A stretch of DNA of 27,039 bases from Methanosarcinaceae archaeon UBA470 (GTDB lineage: Archaea; Halobacteriota; Methanosarcinia; Methanosarcinales; Methanosarcinaceae), in the NCBI GenBank assembly GCA_002508425.1, contig DAKU01000073.1, positions 12,729-39,767 of the forward strand. The letters run 5' to 3'. This document shows positions 7,691 to 14,880 of the stretch, in pieces. Position 1 is the stretch's first letter. Each line of letters opens with the position of its first letter. The position numbers and the translations under genes are program-made. The notes beneath the pieces were generated by a model that worked only from the letters and a program-made list of their open reading frames with translations, was not told where the DNA came from and searched no databases.

Positions 7691-8170
7691 TTAATCTATT
7701 ATCTCAGCTAACTTGCAGACTTCTAGAAGCGTTTTAAGCTCATCTAAGGCATCAGGGTACTTATGCACTGTTTCCGGAAGCTTTTCAAGCCCAAGTTCTT
7801 CTCTTTTTTTTATATTGATCTCATCAATAGGCACTGCATGCCCGTGCTCCAGGAACAGTTTAATTACTTGTCTGTGTTCAGTCAGCATAATGCCTTCATG
7901 TGCTGCAATGGAACGAATTTTCAGAATAGCATCTACTATATCAATACGACGTGGGCAGCGTTCCTGACAATTATAGCAGGTAGTGCACATCCACAGCTCA
8001 TTATCCTCAAGCACATCTCTGGATTTTATGGCATGCTTTACAAGTCTGCGTATGTTCAGGCTTGTATGACGGCCCGAAGGGCAGCTCCCGGTGCACATCC
8101 CACATTGCATGCACTTTAATATATCAATCCCTGCTTCTTTCAGTTGTCTCTGCACATCATTTCCATTCAT
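7691..8170 (-). CDS. hdrC: CoB-CoM heterodisulfide reductase subunit C
   Basis: HdrC is a small electron-transfer subunit linking the flavin/Fe-S subunit HdrA to HdrB. The 159-residue product has two [4Fe-4S] motifs: C20, C23, C26, C30 (CMQCGMC) and C62, C65, C68, C72 (CTTCYNC), followed by a helical domain and a charged tail, matching the family in length and order. The start at 8170 has GTGA 10 bases before it. A TATA box (TTTTATAAGG) lies about 30 bases upstream, preceded by the inverted repeat TGTTC-CA-GAACA. The gene is first in the hdrC-hdrB operon and divergent from glnA. Confidence 0.94.
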   Translation of the reverse strand: MNGNDVQRQLKEAGIDILKCMQCGMCTGSCPSGRHTSLNIRRLVKHAIKSRDVLEDNELWMCTTCYNCQERCPRRIDIVDAILKIRSIAAHEGIMLTEHRQVIKLFLEHGHAVPIDEINIKKREELGLEKLPETVHKYPDALDELKTLLEVCKLAEIID

Positions 8171-8196
8171 GATCTTTCACTAATGTATATTCTATT

Positions 8197-8218
8197 CCTT
8201 ATAAAATGTTCCAGAACA
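8197..8218 (-). promoter_or_regulatory. hdrC promoter with inverted repeat upstream of TATA
   Basis: On the minus strand TTTTATAAGG (8197-8206) is a good TATA box for hdrC. Directly upstream of it, at the place where TFB binds, is a short dyad TGTTC-CA-GAACA (8207-8218). A protein bound there could block or assist TFB. The TATA call rests on position; the operator role is inference. Confidence 0.45.
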
Positions 8219-8298
8219 ATTAATGGTCTATTTTGACGGGTTAATTTTATTATATGTAACATTGATTCTCTTCTATTTTGTTGGATTTCTTTTTTGCC

Positions 8299-8361
8299 AA
8301 TATAAATCAAAACCTATTTATACTATCACCTAGGTAATGGGCTACTTAATACCTAAGAGGT
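8299..8361 (+). promoter_or_regulatory. glnA promoter with ACCTAGGT palindrome
   Basis: Two TATA-like boxes (AATATAAATC at 8299-8308 and TATTTATACTAT at 8315-8326) precede glnA. At the expected start site lies a perfect 8-base palindrome ACCTAGGT (8328-8335). A second ACCT-AAG-AGGT dyad (8351-8361) overlaps the ribosome site. GGTA (8333) and TACC (8350) also face each other over 13 bases. NrpR is the known repressor of nitrogen genes in methanogens and binds dyads near the start site. These elements are candidates for such an operator, though not the GGAA/TTCC type I would recognise for nif genes. Confidence 0.5.
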
Positions 8362-8368
8362 TATAGGA

Positions 8369-9706
8369 ATGGCAGAAAAAGCAATGACCAAAGAGGAAGT
8401 TCTGCAACAGGTTGCAGAGAACGATGTAAAGTTCATAAGAACACAGTTTACTGATACTCTCGGTATCATCAAAAGCTGGGCAATTCCCGCAGAGGATCTC
8501 GAAGGAGCTTTCAAGAACGGTGTTATGTTTGACGGTTCCTCCATAGAGGGTTTCACAAGAATCGAAGAGTCTGACATGATGCTCATGCCCGACCCATCAA
8601 CCTTCAGGATACTTCCATGGAGACCAAAGGAAGGTGCAGTAGCTCGTATCATTGGTGATGTAAAGAGGCCGGATGGTACTCCTTTCGAGGGCGATCCAAG
8701 ATACGTGCTGAAGAGAGCAATGGAAGATGCTGCAAAAATGGGATACACAATGAATGTAGGCCCAGAACTTGAGTTCTTCCTGTTCAAACTGGATGCTGAT
8801 GGCAACCCGACAACACATCTTACAGACCAGGGTGGATACTTTGACTTTGCACCTCTTGACAAGGCACAGGATGTAAGGAGAGAAATCGACTTCGCACTTG
8901 AGGCCATGGGCTTCAAGCTGGAGGCTTCCCACCATGAGGTAGCACCTTCACAGCACGAGATCAACTTCAGATTCGGTGACATGCTTTCCACTGCAGACAA
9001 GGTCATAACCTTCAAGTATGTTGCAAAATCCATTGCATACCACAAGGGATATTACATTTCTTTCATGCCAAAACCCCTGTTTGGTGTGAACGGTTCAGGT
9101 ATGCACACTAACCAGTCTTTGATGAAGGACGGTAAGAACGCCTTCTATGACCCAGATGCACCAAATGGACTGTCACAGACATCCATGTACTACATAGGTG
9201 GTATACTGAAATATATCAGAGAGTTTGCTGCAGTAACTAACTCAACTGTTAACTCTTACAAGAGGCTTGTCCCAGGATATGAAGCACCTATCTATGTCAC
9301 ATGGTCTGCTTCTAACAGAAGCTCACTTATCCGGATTCCAGCCACAAGAGGCATGGGTACAAGGGTTGAGCTGAGGTGCCCAGATCCCGCATGTAACCCA
9401 TACCTGTCATTCGCTCTGATGCTGCGTGCTGGTCTTGACGGTATAAAGAACAAGATCGAGCCACCAGAGGCAACGAATGTCAACATCTTCAAGCTCAGTA
9501 GTGAAGAGCGTGCCAAGAGGGGTATCATGTCCCTTCCAGGCAGTTTGAAGGAGTCCCTTGACCTCATGCGTGGTAGTGAGTTCACAAAAGCAGCTCTTGG
9601 TGACCATGTATTCAACAGCTTCCTTCAGGCGAAGACTGCTGAATGGGATTCATACAAGGCACAGGTCCACCAGTGGGAACTGGACACCTATCTAAGCATA
9701 TTGTAA
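8369..9706 (+). CDS. glnA: Glutamine synthetase, type I (alpha-like)
   Basis: Makes glutamine from glutamate, NH3 and ATP; a dodecamer in the cytoplasm and the main ammonia-assimilation enzyme. The 445 residues are the usual GSI-alpha length. Motifs: DGSSIEGFTRIEESDM near residues 54-69 (latch and the Arg linked to feedback inhibition in this class), GPELEFFLF near 131, ASHHEVAPSQHEINF near 189-203, KPLFGVNGSGMH near 232-243, the NSYKRLVPGYEAP flap with catalytic Glu near 293-305, and NRSSLIRIP near 314. The adenylylation loop of beta-type enzymes is not evident. AGAGGTTATAGGA precedes the ATG. It sits upstream of the glutamate synthase operon, with a second paralogue beyond it. In Methanosarcina mazei GlnA1 is activated by 2-oxoglutarate and controlled by NrpR; the same may hold here. 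Confidence 0.97.
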   Translation: MAEKAMTKEEVLQQVAENDVKFIRTQFTDTLGIIKSWAIPAEDLEGAFKNGVMFDGSSIEGFTRIEESDMMLMPDPSTFRILPWRPKEGAVARIIGDVKRPDGTPFEGDPRYVLKRAMEDAAKMGYTMNVGPELEFFLFKLDADGNPTTHLTDQGGYFDFAPLDKAQDVRREIDFALEAMGFKLEASHHEVAPSQHEINFRFGDMLSTADKVITFKYVAKSIAYHKGYYISFMPKPLFGVNGSGMHTNQSLMKDGKNAFYDPDAPNGLSQTSMYYIGGILKYIREFAAVTNSTVNSYKRLVPGYEAPIYVTWSASNRSSLIRIPATRGMGTRVELRCPDPACNPYLSFALMLRAGLDGIKNKIEPPEATNVNIFKLSSEERAKRGIMSLPGSLKESLDLMRGSEFTKAALGDHVFNSFLQAKTAEWDSYKAQVHQWELDTYLSIL

Positions 9707-9723
9707 GGGAAATATCCCTTACA
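9702..9723 (+). terminator. Hairpin at the end of glnA
   Basis: TGTAAGGGA and TCCCTTACA pair perfectly over an AATA loop, nine base pairs that include the glnA stop codon. A T-rich tract (9724-9735) follows. It looks like an intrinsic terminator or 3'-end stabiliser separating glnA from the glutamate synthase genes. Confidence 0.65.
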
Positions 9724-9738
9724 TTTAACTTTATTAAA

Positions 9739-9879
9739 AAGTCCTTACGGACGTTGGTTGCCAATTATTTTCTAGTTGGCTTTCTTCAATTGGAGATAGC
9801 TCCCGATGGACGACGGGGGTAAGTCTTTTATGGACGTTTGCATGGTTAAGTCTACAAAAGTCAATTGATATATCTCCAA
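9739..9879 (+). ncRNA. Repeat-rich structured spacer before the glutamate synthase operon
   Basis: This spacer holds no ORF but many paired elements: GTCC-TTAC-GGAC (9741-9752); GCCAA/TTGGC (9760-9780); GGAG/CTCC (9792-9803); and a 9-base exact long-range pair TTGGAGATA/TATCTCCAA (9790-9798 and 9871-9879). The GGAG at 9792 can pair with either the local CTCC or the distal one, so two folds exclude each other. A degenerate direct repeat AAGTC-(5-6 nt)-GGACGTT occurs at 9739 and 9821, and CAATTG at 9787 and 9862. It may be a leader or small RNA controlling GOGAT expression. Alternatively GATATATC at 9867-9874 is a promoter for a near-leaderless operon, and the dyads are DNA sites. Confidence 0.4.
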
Positions 9880-9901
9880 AAAACAATTCTTAGTGGTCAA
9901 T

Positions 9902-10954
9902 ATGTGCGGAATTATAGGCGTAATAGACCGAGCCAGGTCTGGAATGGATGGCTCAGGTATAAAAAAGGCCCTTAGCCTGATGAATGAACGAGGAAGTGGA
10001 GAAGGTGCGGGTTATGTAGCTTATGGCATATATCCCGATTTCCCAGATTGTTATGCTCTTCATGTTTTCTATGATAATCTCGTAGAACCTAAAAAGAAGG
10101 TAGATGATCTGCTGGAAAAGTGGGGACGTATAGTCCATCAGGAAGAGATCCCCACCTATGAACAACCAGGTTTGAAGAAGCAGCATATACCGTGGCGGTA
10201 TTTTTATAAGCCTCACAAAGATCTTAAGGTAGGCAGCTCCTCACCGGAAGATGACCTTGTGAAGACTCTCGTGATGGATATCAATTCCCGTATAGAGGGT
10301 GCTCTGGTATTTTCTTCAGGGATCAACATGGGTGTGTTCAAAGCGGCTGGCTGGCCAGAAGATGTTGCAGATTTCTATCGCATACAGGATTACAAGGGCT
10401 ACATATGGCTCGCACATAACCGTTATCCAACAAATACTCCCGGATGGTGGGGTGGAGCTCATCCATTTAACCTGCTTGACTGGTCAGTGGTTCACAATGG
10501 TGAGATCACTTCTTATGGAACTAACAAACAGTATGTGGAGAGCAATGGATACAAGTGTACAATGTTCACAGATACTGAAGTTGTAGCTTATTTATTTGAT
10601 ATTCTAGGTAGGCGCCATGGTCTCGCCAGTGATATGGTAGTTAAAGCACTTGCTCCTCCATTTTGGGACGAGATCGATGAAATGCCAGAACGGGAGCGGA
10701 AGATCAATCACGCTATGCGCCTTACATACAGGTCAGCTCAGATGAATGGACCTTTCGCCATAGTTGTGGCTACCAGTCAGGGAATAGTAGGTTTTACTGA
10801 CCGTATCAAGCTTCGCCCAATGGTCGTTGGAGAGAACGGAGACAAGCTCTATATTTCGAGTGAGGAAGCTGCTATCAGGATTATGGATCCTAATGTGCAG
10901 AATATCCGTATGCCCAGAGCAGGCGAACCAGTTATAGGGAGGGTTATTGTATGA
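9902..10954 (+). CDS. Glutamate synthase, glutaminase (class II amidotransferase) subunit
   Basis: Separate amidotransferase subunit of an archaeal split GOGAT. It hydrolyses glutamine to glutamate and passes ammonia to the FMN core subunit. The start must be the ATG at 9902, since Cys2 (MCGIIGV) is the N-terminal nucleophile; a GTG at 9893 would bury it. GTGG sits just upstream. Other Ntn signatures: AHNRYPTNTPGWWGGAHPFN near residues 172-192 and VHNGEI near 198-203. The 350-residue length exceeds a minimal GATase because of an insertion at about residues 55-115. Its stop overlaps the start of the next gene (ATGA), so translation is coupled. It is the first of four genes. Equivalent to the N-terminal domain of bacterial GltB. 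Confidence 0.93.
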   Translation: MCGIIGVIDRARSGMDGSGIKKALSLMNERGSGEGAGYVAYGIYPDFPDCYALHVFYDNLVEPKKKVDDLLEKWGRIVHQEEIPTYEQPGLKKQHIPWRYFYKPHKDLKVGSSSPEDDLVKTLVMDINSRIEGALVFSSGINMGVFKAAGWPEDVADFYRIQDYKGYIWLAHNRYPTNTPGWWGGAHPFNLLDWSVVHNGEITSYGTNKQYVESNGYKCTMFTDTEVVAYLFDILGRRHGLASDMVVKALAPPFWDEIDEMPERERKINHAMRLTYRSAQMNGPFAIVVATSQGIVGFTDRIKLRPMVVGENGDKLYISSEEAAIRIMDPNVQNIRMPRAGEPVIGRVIV

Positions 10955-12462
10955 CCCTTGGAAGTGTACCAATGCGTTATAAGGTCAGTATCGACCGTGA
11001 TCAGTGTATGCAGTGTATGCGCTGCGTGGACAATTGTTCTTATGGTGTTTACAGGGTGGACGGCGACAAGATCCTTGTAGACTCCCGTAAATGTACTGCA
11101 TGCCACCGTTGTATTTCCATGTGTCCCAGAGATGCTATCTCACTTCAGGAGAGACCTGTGGATTACCGCAGTCACCCAGTGTGGACAGCCCAGGTAAGAG
11201 AAGACGTTATAAACCAGGCCCGCACCGGTAAGATAATTCTTGCAGGTATGGGTAATGCTCTTGATTATCCGATAATCTTCGATAGGCTGGTGCTGGATGC
11301 ATGTCAAGTCACCAATCCCAGTATCGATCCATTAAGGGAACCCATGGAACTGCGGACTTACCTTGGTAAGAAGCCCTCAAGACTTGAGTTCAAAAAGAAC
11401 GATCAGGGTGATGTGGAGCTTGCCACGGAACTTGCTCCTAATTTGAAACTTGAGACACCTATTATGATCGGTCATATGAGTTATGGTGCTATCAGTCTTA
11501 ATGCGCAGCTAAGTATGGCAAAGGCAGTGGCTGAGATGGGCACCTTTATGGGAACCGGTGAGGGTGGACTACATAATGCTCTACATCCTTATCAGGACCA
11601 CACCATTGTGCAGGTAGCTTCAGGCCGTTTTGGTGTAGATATTGATTACCTTGAACGTGGTGCAGCTATTGAAATAAAAATCGGCCAGGGTGCAAAGCCC
11701 GGTATCGGTGGTCATCTCCCTGGTGAAAAAGTATGTGTTGATGTATCTTGCACTCGTATGATCCCTCTGGGTTCGGATGCCATAAGTCCCGCGCCTCATC
11801 ATGATATTTACAGCATAGAGGATCTTGCACAGCTTGTCAGGAGCCTTAAAGAAGCTACTGAATGGAAAAAGCCTGTATTCGTGAAAATAGCAGCTGTGCA
11901 TAACGTAGCTGCCATAGCTGCAGGTATTGCCCGTTCTTCAGCTGATGCAGTGGTAATCGATGGTTTCCGTGGAGGTACTGGTGCAGCTCCCAAGGTATTC
12001 AGGGATAATGTAGGTATACCCATAGAAGCTGCTATTGCAGCTGTGGACCAAAAGCTGAATGACCAGGGTGTAAGAAATGAAGTCTCTATTATTGCCAGTG
12101 GAGGTATACGCAACAGCGCAGACCTTGCAAAGTCTATTGCTCTGGGAGCAGATGCAGTATACATAGGAACAGCTTCACTTATTGCTCTTGGGTGCAGGGT
12201 ATGTGGTAACTGCTACCGTAATCTGTGTCCATGGGGTATAGCCACTCAGAGGCAAGATCTCGTAGATCGCCTAGATCCTGAAATTGGGGCTCAGAACGTT
12301 GCCAATCTTATTCATGCCTGGACACTGGAACTCAGTGAGCTTATGGGTGCTGCGGGCTTGAACAGCATTGAAAGCCTGAGAGGTAACCGCGAACGCCTGC
12401 GTGGATATATGCTGGATGAAGGCATGCTGAAAGTGCTGAAAGTCAATCCAGTGGGGGCATAA
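10951..12462 (+). CDS. Glutamate synthase FMN/Fe-S core subunit with ferredoxin domain
   Basis: Catalytic core that combines 2-oxoglutarate with channelled ammonia on FMN. Residues 10-66 form a two-cluster ferredoxin domain (C19, C22, C25, C29 and C48, C51, C54, C58). Residues 85-490 are the FMN TIM-barrel of the glutamate synthase family: GEGGLHNALHPY near 203-214, IKIGQGAKPGIGGHLPGEKV near 242-261, FRGGTGAAP near 339-347 and ASGGIRNSADLAKS near 382-395. C415, C421 and C426 have the C-x5-C-x4-C spacing of the bacterial [3Fe-4S] site, but an extra C418 lies inside it, so a four-cysteine cluster is possible. It overlaps the glutaminase gene by 4 bases and is followed after 2 bases by the GXGXG gene. 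Length 503, as for archaeal forms. Confidence 0.95.
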   Translation: MTLGSVPMRYKVSIDRDQCMQCMRCVDNCSYGVYRVDGDKILVDSRKCTACHRCISMCPRDAISLQERPVDYRSHPVWTAQVREDVINQARTGKIILAGMGNALDYPIIFDRLVLDACQVTNPSIDPLREPMELRTYLGKKPSRLEFKKNDQGDVELATELAPNLKLETPIMIGHMSYGAISLNAQLSMAKAVAEMGTFMGTGEGGLHNALHPYQDHTIVQVASGRFGVDIDYLERGAAIEIKIGQGAKPGIGGHLPGEKVCVDVSCTRMIPLGSDAISPAPHHDIYSIEDLAQLVRSLKEATEWKKPVFVKIAAVHNVAAIAAGIARSSADAVVIDGFRGGTGAAPKVFRDNVGIPIEAAIAAVDQKLNDQGVRNEVSIIASGGIRNSADLAKSIALGADAVYIGTASLIALGCRVCGNCYRNLCPWGIATQRQDLVDRLDPEIGAQNVANLIHAWTLELSELMGAAGLNSIESLRGNRERLRGYMLDEGMLKVLKVNPVGA

Positions 12463-12464
12463 AA

Positions 12465-13205
12465 ATGGAAAAAGTAGTCATCGATGCAAAAGGTATGCAT
12501 TACACCCCACTCAATAAGCAGGTCCGTCAGGCTGTAGCTTCCGGAGCAAAGGAAATCGAGATTAATAACGTACTTGGACAGCGTTTTATAGCCGATGGTT
12601 TGAGGGGTGATGTGAAGATCACTATCAATGGAATTCCCGGTGGGGACCTTTGCATGTTCATGAATGGCCCAGAGTGTACAGTTTACGGGAATTGCGAACA
12701 TGCTCCCGGAAATACCATGGATGGTGGCATGATCGTTGTTCACGGAAGCGCTGGTGATGCTGTAGCTCACAGTATGCGTGGCGGTAAAGTTTACGTAAGG
12801 GGCAATATCGGATATCGTGGCGGCATCCACATGAAAGAGTACGAATCCAAGAAGCCAATGCTGATTATAGGCGGCACTTCCCATGCATTTCTTGGGGAAT
12901 ACATGGCAGGAGGCCTTATAATGGTGTTTTGTATGGCTGAAGAACCATTCATGCAGGATAGAGGCATAGGCAGCGGTATACATGGTGGAGAAATCGTTAT
13001 CCGTGGAGAGGTAGCAGACAGGCTTTTGGGAGTAGGTGCAAAGAAAGTCGAGTTCACTGAAACTGACCTTAAACGCTTGTCACCAGTAATAGAAGACTTC
13101 TGTTCAAGGTTCAATATCGATCCGGCTCCTTTGATGAACACAAATTACACTCGTATCGTTCCATCAAGCAGCAGGCCCTTTGCTGGCAAGTACACATGGG
13201 AGTGA
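12465..13205 (+). CDS. Glutamate synthase GXGXG-domain subunit
   Basis: Corresponds to the C-terminal right-handed beta-helix domain of bacterial GltB, here a separate 246-residue protein. Repeated turns of the GxxGxxxxGG kind run through residues 55-165 (GDLCMFMNGPECTVYGNCEHAPGN read in parts, MDGGMIVVHGSAGDAVAHSMRGG, VRGNIGYRGGIHM, AGGLIMVF), with a final HGGEIVIRG near 173-181. The domain is structural and holds the glutaminase and FMN domains together. It starts 2 bases after the preceding stop and ends 6 bases before the FrhB-like gene, clearly in the same operon. No ribosome site of note is needed for coupling. Identification is firm. Confidence 0.92.
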   Translation: MEKVVIDAKGMHYTPLNKQVRQAVASGAKEIEINNVLGQRFIADGLRGDVKITINGIPGGDLCMFMNGPECTVYGNCEHAPGNTMDGGMIVVHGSAGDAVAHSMRGGKVYVRGNIGYRGGIHMKEYESKKPMLIIGGTSHAFLGEYMAGGLIMVFCMAEEPFMQDRGIGSGIHGGEIVIRGEVADRLLGVGAKKVEFTETDLKRLSPVIEDFCSRFNIDPAPLMNTNYTRIVPSSSRPFAGKYTWE

Positions 13206-13211
13206 TATAAA

Positions 13212-14237
13212 ATGGGCAAAAATTATCTTGATCTTAAGGCTGAAGTATGGGATACAGGGATATGTGCAGCATGCGGTGCATGTGTGGCAGTGTGTCCGGC
13301 AGATGCCATTTATTTCAAAACAGGAGACGAATCCACAAGCCCCTTTAACAACGGGTACTGTAAGGAAGTTGTTGACGGAGTTCCATGTGGTGCATGTTAC
13401 GCAACCTGCCCAAGGCTGGACCCTGCACCAACTGAAGTGTTCGGTGAATATATTGATATCTTTTCTGCAAAAGCAGATATCCCTATTCCAGGAAAGCAGA
13501 GCGGTGGAGCTGTTACAGCTATCCTCGTGAATGCCCTTGAACAAGGAATGATCGACGCAGTTGTCACAGTGGAAGAGGATCAATGGACACTTAAGCCATC
13601 GTCTACTGTTATCACATCCGAAGATGCTCTCATTAGTCAGGCAGGAAGTCGCTATAATTGGTGGGTACCACTGGTATCTTCTCTGAAAGAGGCTGTCGTT
13701 ACCCGCAAGTATAGAAGTGTTGCAATCGTGGGTGTTCCATGCGTTGTTCAGGCTGTCAGAAAGATGCTTGATAGCGATCACGACCTGCTTAGGCCATTTA
13801 AGCGCTCCATTCGTTTAGTAGTCGGCTTGTTCTGTACGGAGACCTTCGATTACGAAAAACTTGTAGAAGGCAAGCTTATCAAAGAGCGCAGTATCGAACC
13901 CCTAGACATTGTTCATTTCGATGTCAAAGGTAAGCTTGAGATCACCATGAGAGATGGTAGTCTTACAGTGATACCCTTAAAGGACATTGATGAATGTGTC
14001 AGGCCGGGTTGCAGGGTATGCACTGACTTCACTGCAATTGATTCAGATATTTCTGCAGGTTCTGTAGGCAGTCCCAAAGGCTATACTACAGTCATTGTAC
14101 GCAGCCCCGCAGGAAAGGCAGTTGTAGAAAATGCAATCGAGAATGGTTTGCTTTCAAAAGGTTCAGATGTGGACATGCAGGCTATAGAGAAACTCTCAAC
14201 TCGCAAACTTGCAAGAAAGCAGGAGAAGAAGCAATAA
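13212..14237 (+). CDS. FrhB-like F420-binding subunit of glutamate synthase
   Basis: Member of the coenzyme F420 hydrogenase/dehydrogenase beta-subunit family (FrhB, FpoF, Fsr N-terminus), which exchanges electrons between F420 and Fe-S clusters through FAD. The 341 residues contain C18, C21, C24, C28 (CAACGAC..CP), then C50, C59, C62, C66, then the family blocks QSGGAVTAIL near 97-106, GVPCVVQAVRK near 179-189, LVVGLFCTETF near 207-217 and RPGCRVCTDFTAIDSDISAGS near 269-289, read in parts. It is the last gene of the GOGAT operon (6-base gap), so it probably supplies electrons from F420H2 to the FMN core. An F420-dependent GOGAT has been suggested in the F420 literature; here it is inferred from gene order. 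No GltD-like NAD(P)H subunit is present. Confidence 0.9.
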   Translation: MGKNYLDLKAEVWDTGICAACGACVAVCPADAIYFKTGDESTSPFNNGYCKEVVDGVPCGACYATCPRLDPAPTEVFGEYIDIFSAKADIPIPGKQSGGAVTAILVNALEQGMIDAVVTVEEDQWTLKPSSTVITSEDALISQAGSRYNWWVPLVSSLKEAVVTRKYRSVAIVGVPCVVQAVRKMLDSDHDLLRPFKRSIRLVVGLFCTETFDYEKLVEGKLIKERSIEPLDIVHFDVKGKLEITMRDGSLTVIPLKDIDECVRPGCRVCTDFTAIDSDISAGSVGSPKGYTTVIVRSPAGKAVVENAIENGLLSKGSDVDMQAIEKLSTRKLARKQEKKQ

Positions 14238-14254
14238 CATCACTTTGATGGTCG

Positions 14255-14303
14255 CGGTGTCTATCCACTTCCTCGTCGTTCCTAACCATGCTGATAGACA
14301 CCG
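14255..14303 (+). terminator. Long-loop hairpin between convergent operons
   Basis: CGGTGTCTATC (14255-14265) and GATAGACACCG (14293-14303) are exact 11-base complements over a 27-base loop. It lies 18 bases after the glutamate synthase operon and 74 before the end of the convergent GNAT gene. No T-run follows on either strand, so it could be a 3'-end stabiliser, a processing site or part of a small RNA rather than a simple terminator. Confidence 0.5.
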
Positions 14304-14376
14304 TATATCCACTTTTAATGCAGCCATTGGGATAAGACAGCTTGTGGGATAAAGTTGTCGCTGTTATTCCCCATTT

Positions 14377-14874
14377 TTATACAGTTGTTTTCCTGTAATG
14401 AATAGTATCAACTCTATTACCTCTATCATTCTTCACGATGCAGTATGGTATAAACCCTTTAGCCTCGTAAAACCGCATAGCTGCAACATTTGTAGACCAC
14501 GTGCAAACATACAGTTTTCTGATACCTTCAGCAATAGTCTTTTTTTCAAGTTCTTTGCATAATACTTCGCTAATGCCTTTTCTTCTGAACCCCGGATGTA
14601 CGCACATAAGATTGATATATGCATCTTTCTCGCTTTTCCAGTATTTACTACAGCCAATTACTCCCAAAATCTTGTCTGTCGGATGTTCTATACAAGTATC
14701 ATCTTCTGCAATCATATAATAAGAATCAGGTCCAGAAAGGCATTCCCGCACCCTTTGTGCTATGCTATTGCCTCTCATGCTAAGAGGGGGATAAAAATCA
14801 TTGTCCACAAGTTCTATGAACTGGCAGAGAGGAGAGTAATCCTCCTGCTCAGCTTCTCGTACTTTTATTCTCAT
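14377..14874 (-). CDS. GNAT family N-acetyltransferase downstream of second GS
   Basis: A 165-residue GNAT enzyme. The acetyl-CoA site is VHPGFRRKGISEVL near residues 92-105; the C-terminal part WSTNVAAMRFYEAKGFIPYC is the usual beta6-beta7 region. It starts 6 bases after the stop of the second glutamine synthetase on the same strand, so the two are almost surely cotranscribed. No clear ribosome site is seen, consistent with coupling. The N-terminus REAEQEDYSPLCQFIE is typical of single-domain GNATs. The acceptor is unknown. Placement behind a glutamine synthetase suggests an amine or amino acid substrate, or acetylation of the enzyme itself, but nothing in the sequence decides this. Confidence 0.82.
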   Translation of the reverse strand: MRIKVREAEQEDYSPLCQFIELVDNDFYPPLSMRGNSIAQRVRECLSGPDSYYMIAEDDTCIEHPTDKILGVIGCSKYWKSEKDAYINLMCVHPGFRRKGISEVLCKELEKKTIAEGIRKLYVCTWSTNVAAMRFYEAKGFIPYCIVKNDRGNRVDTIHYRKTTV

Positions 14875-14880
14875 GTACTG

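Noticed and set aside
8353..9045. Minus-strand open frame of 230 codons
   Set aside because: Antisense shadow of glnA; Ser-rich low-complexity product with no motif.
12312..12983. Minus-strand open frame of 223 codons
   Set aside because: Lies antisense to the FMN-core and GXGXG genes of the GOGAT operon; composition is Cys/His-rich nonsense with no domain, typical of a frame kept open by codon bias.
13164..13781. Minus-strand open frame of 205 codons
   Set aside because: Fully antisense to the GXGXG and FrhB-like genes. Its Cys/His/Thr richness mirrors the Fe-S cysteine codons of the real genes; no start signal.
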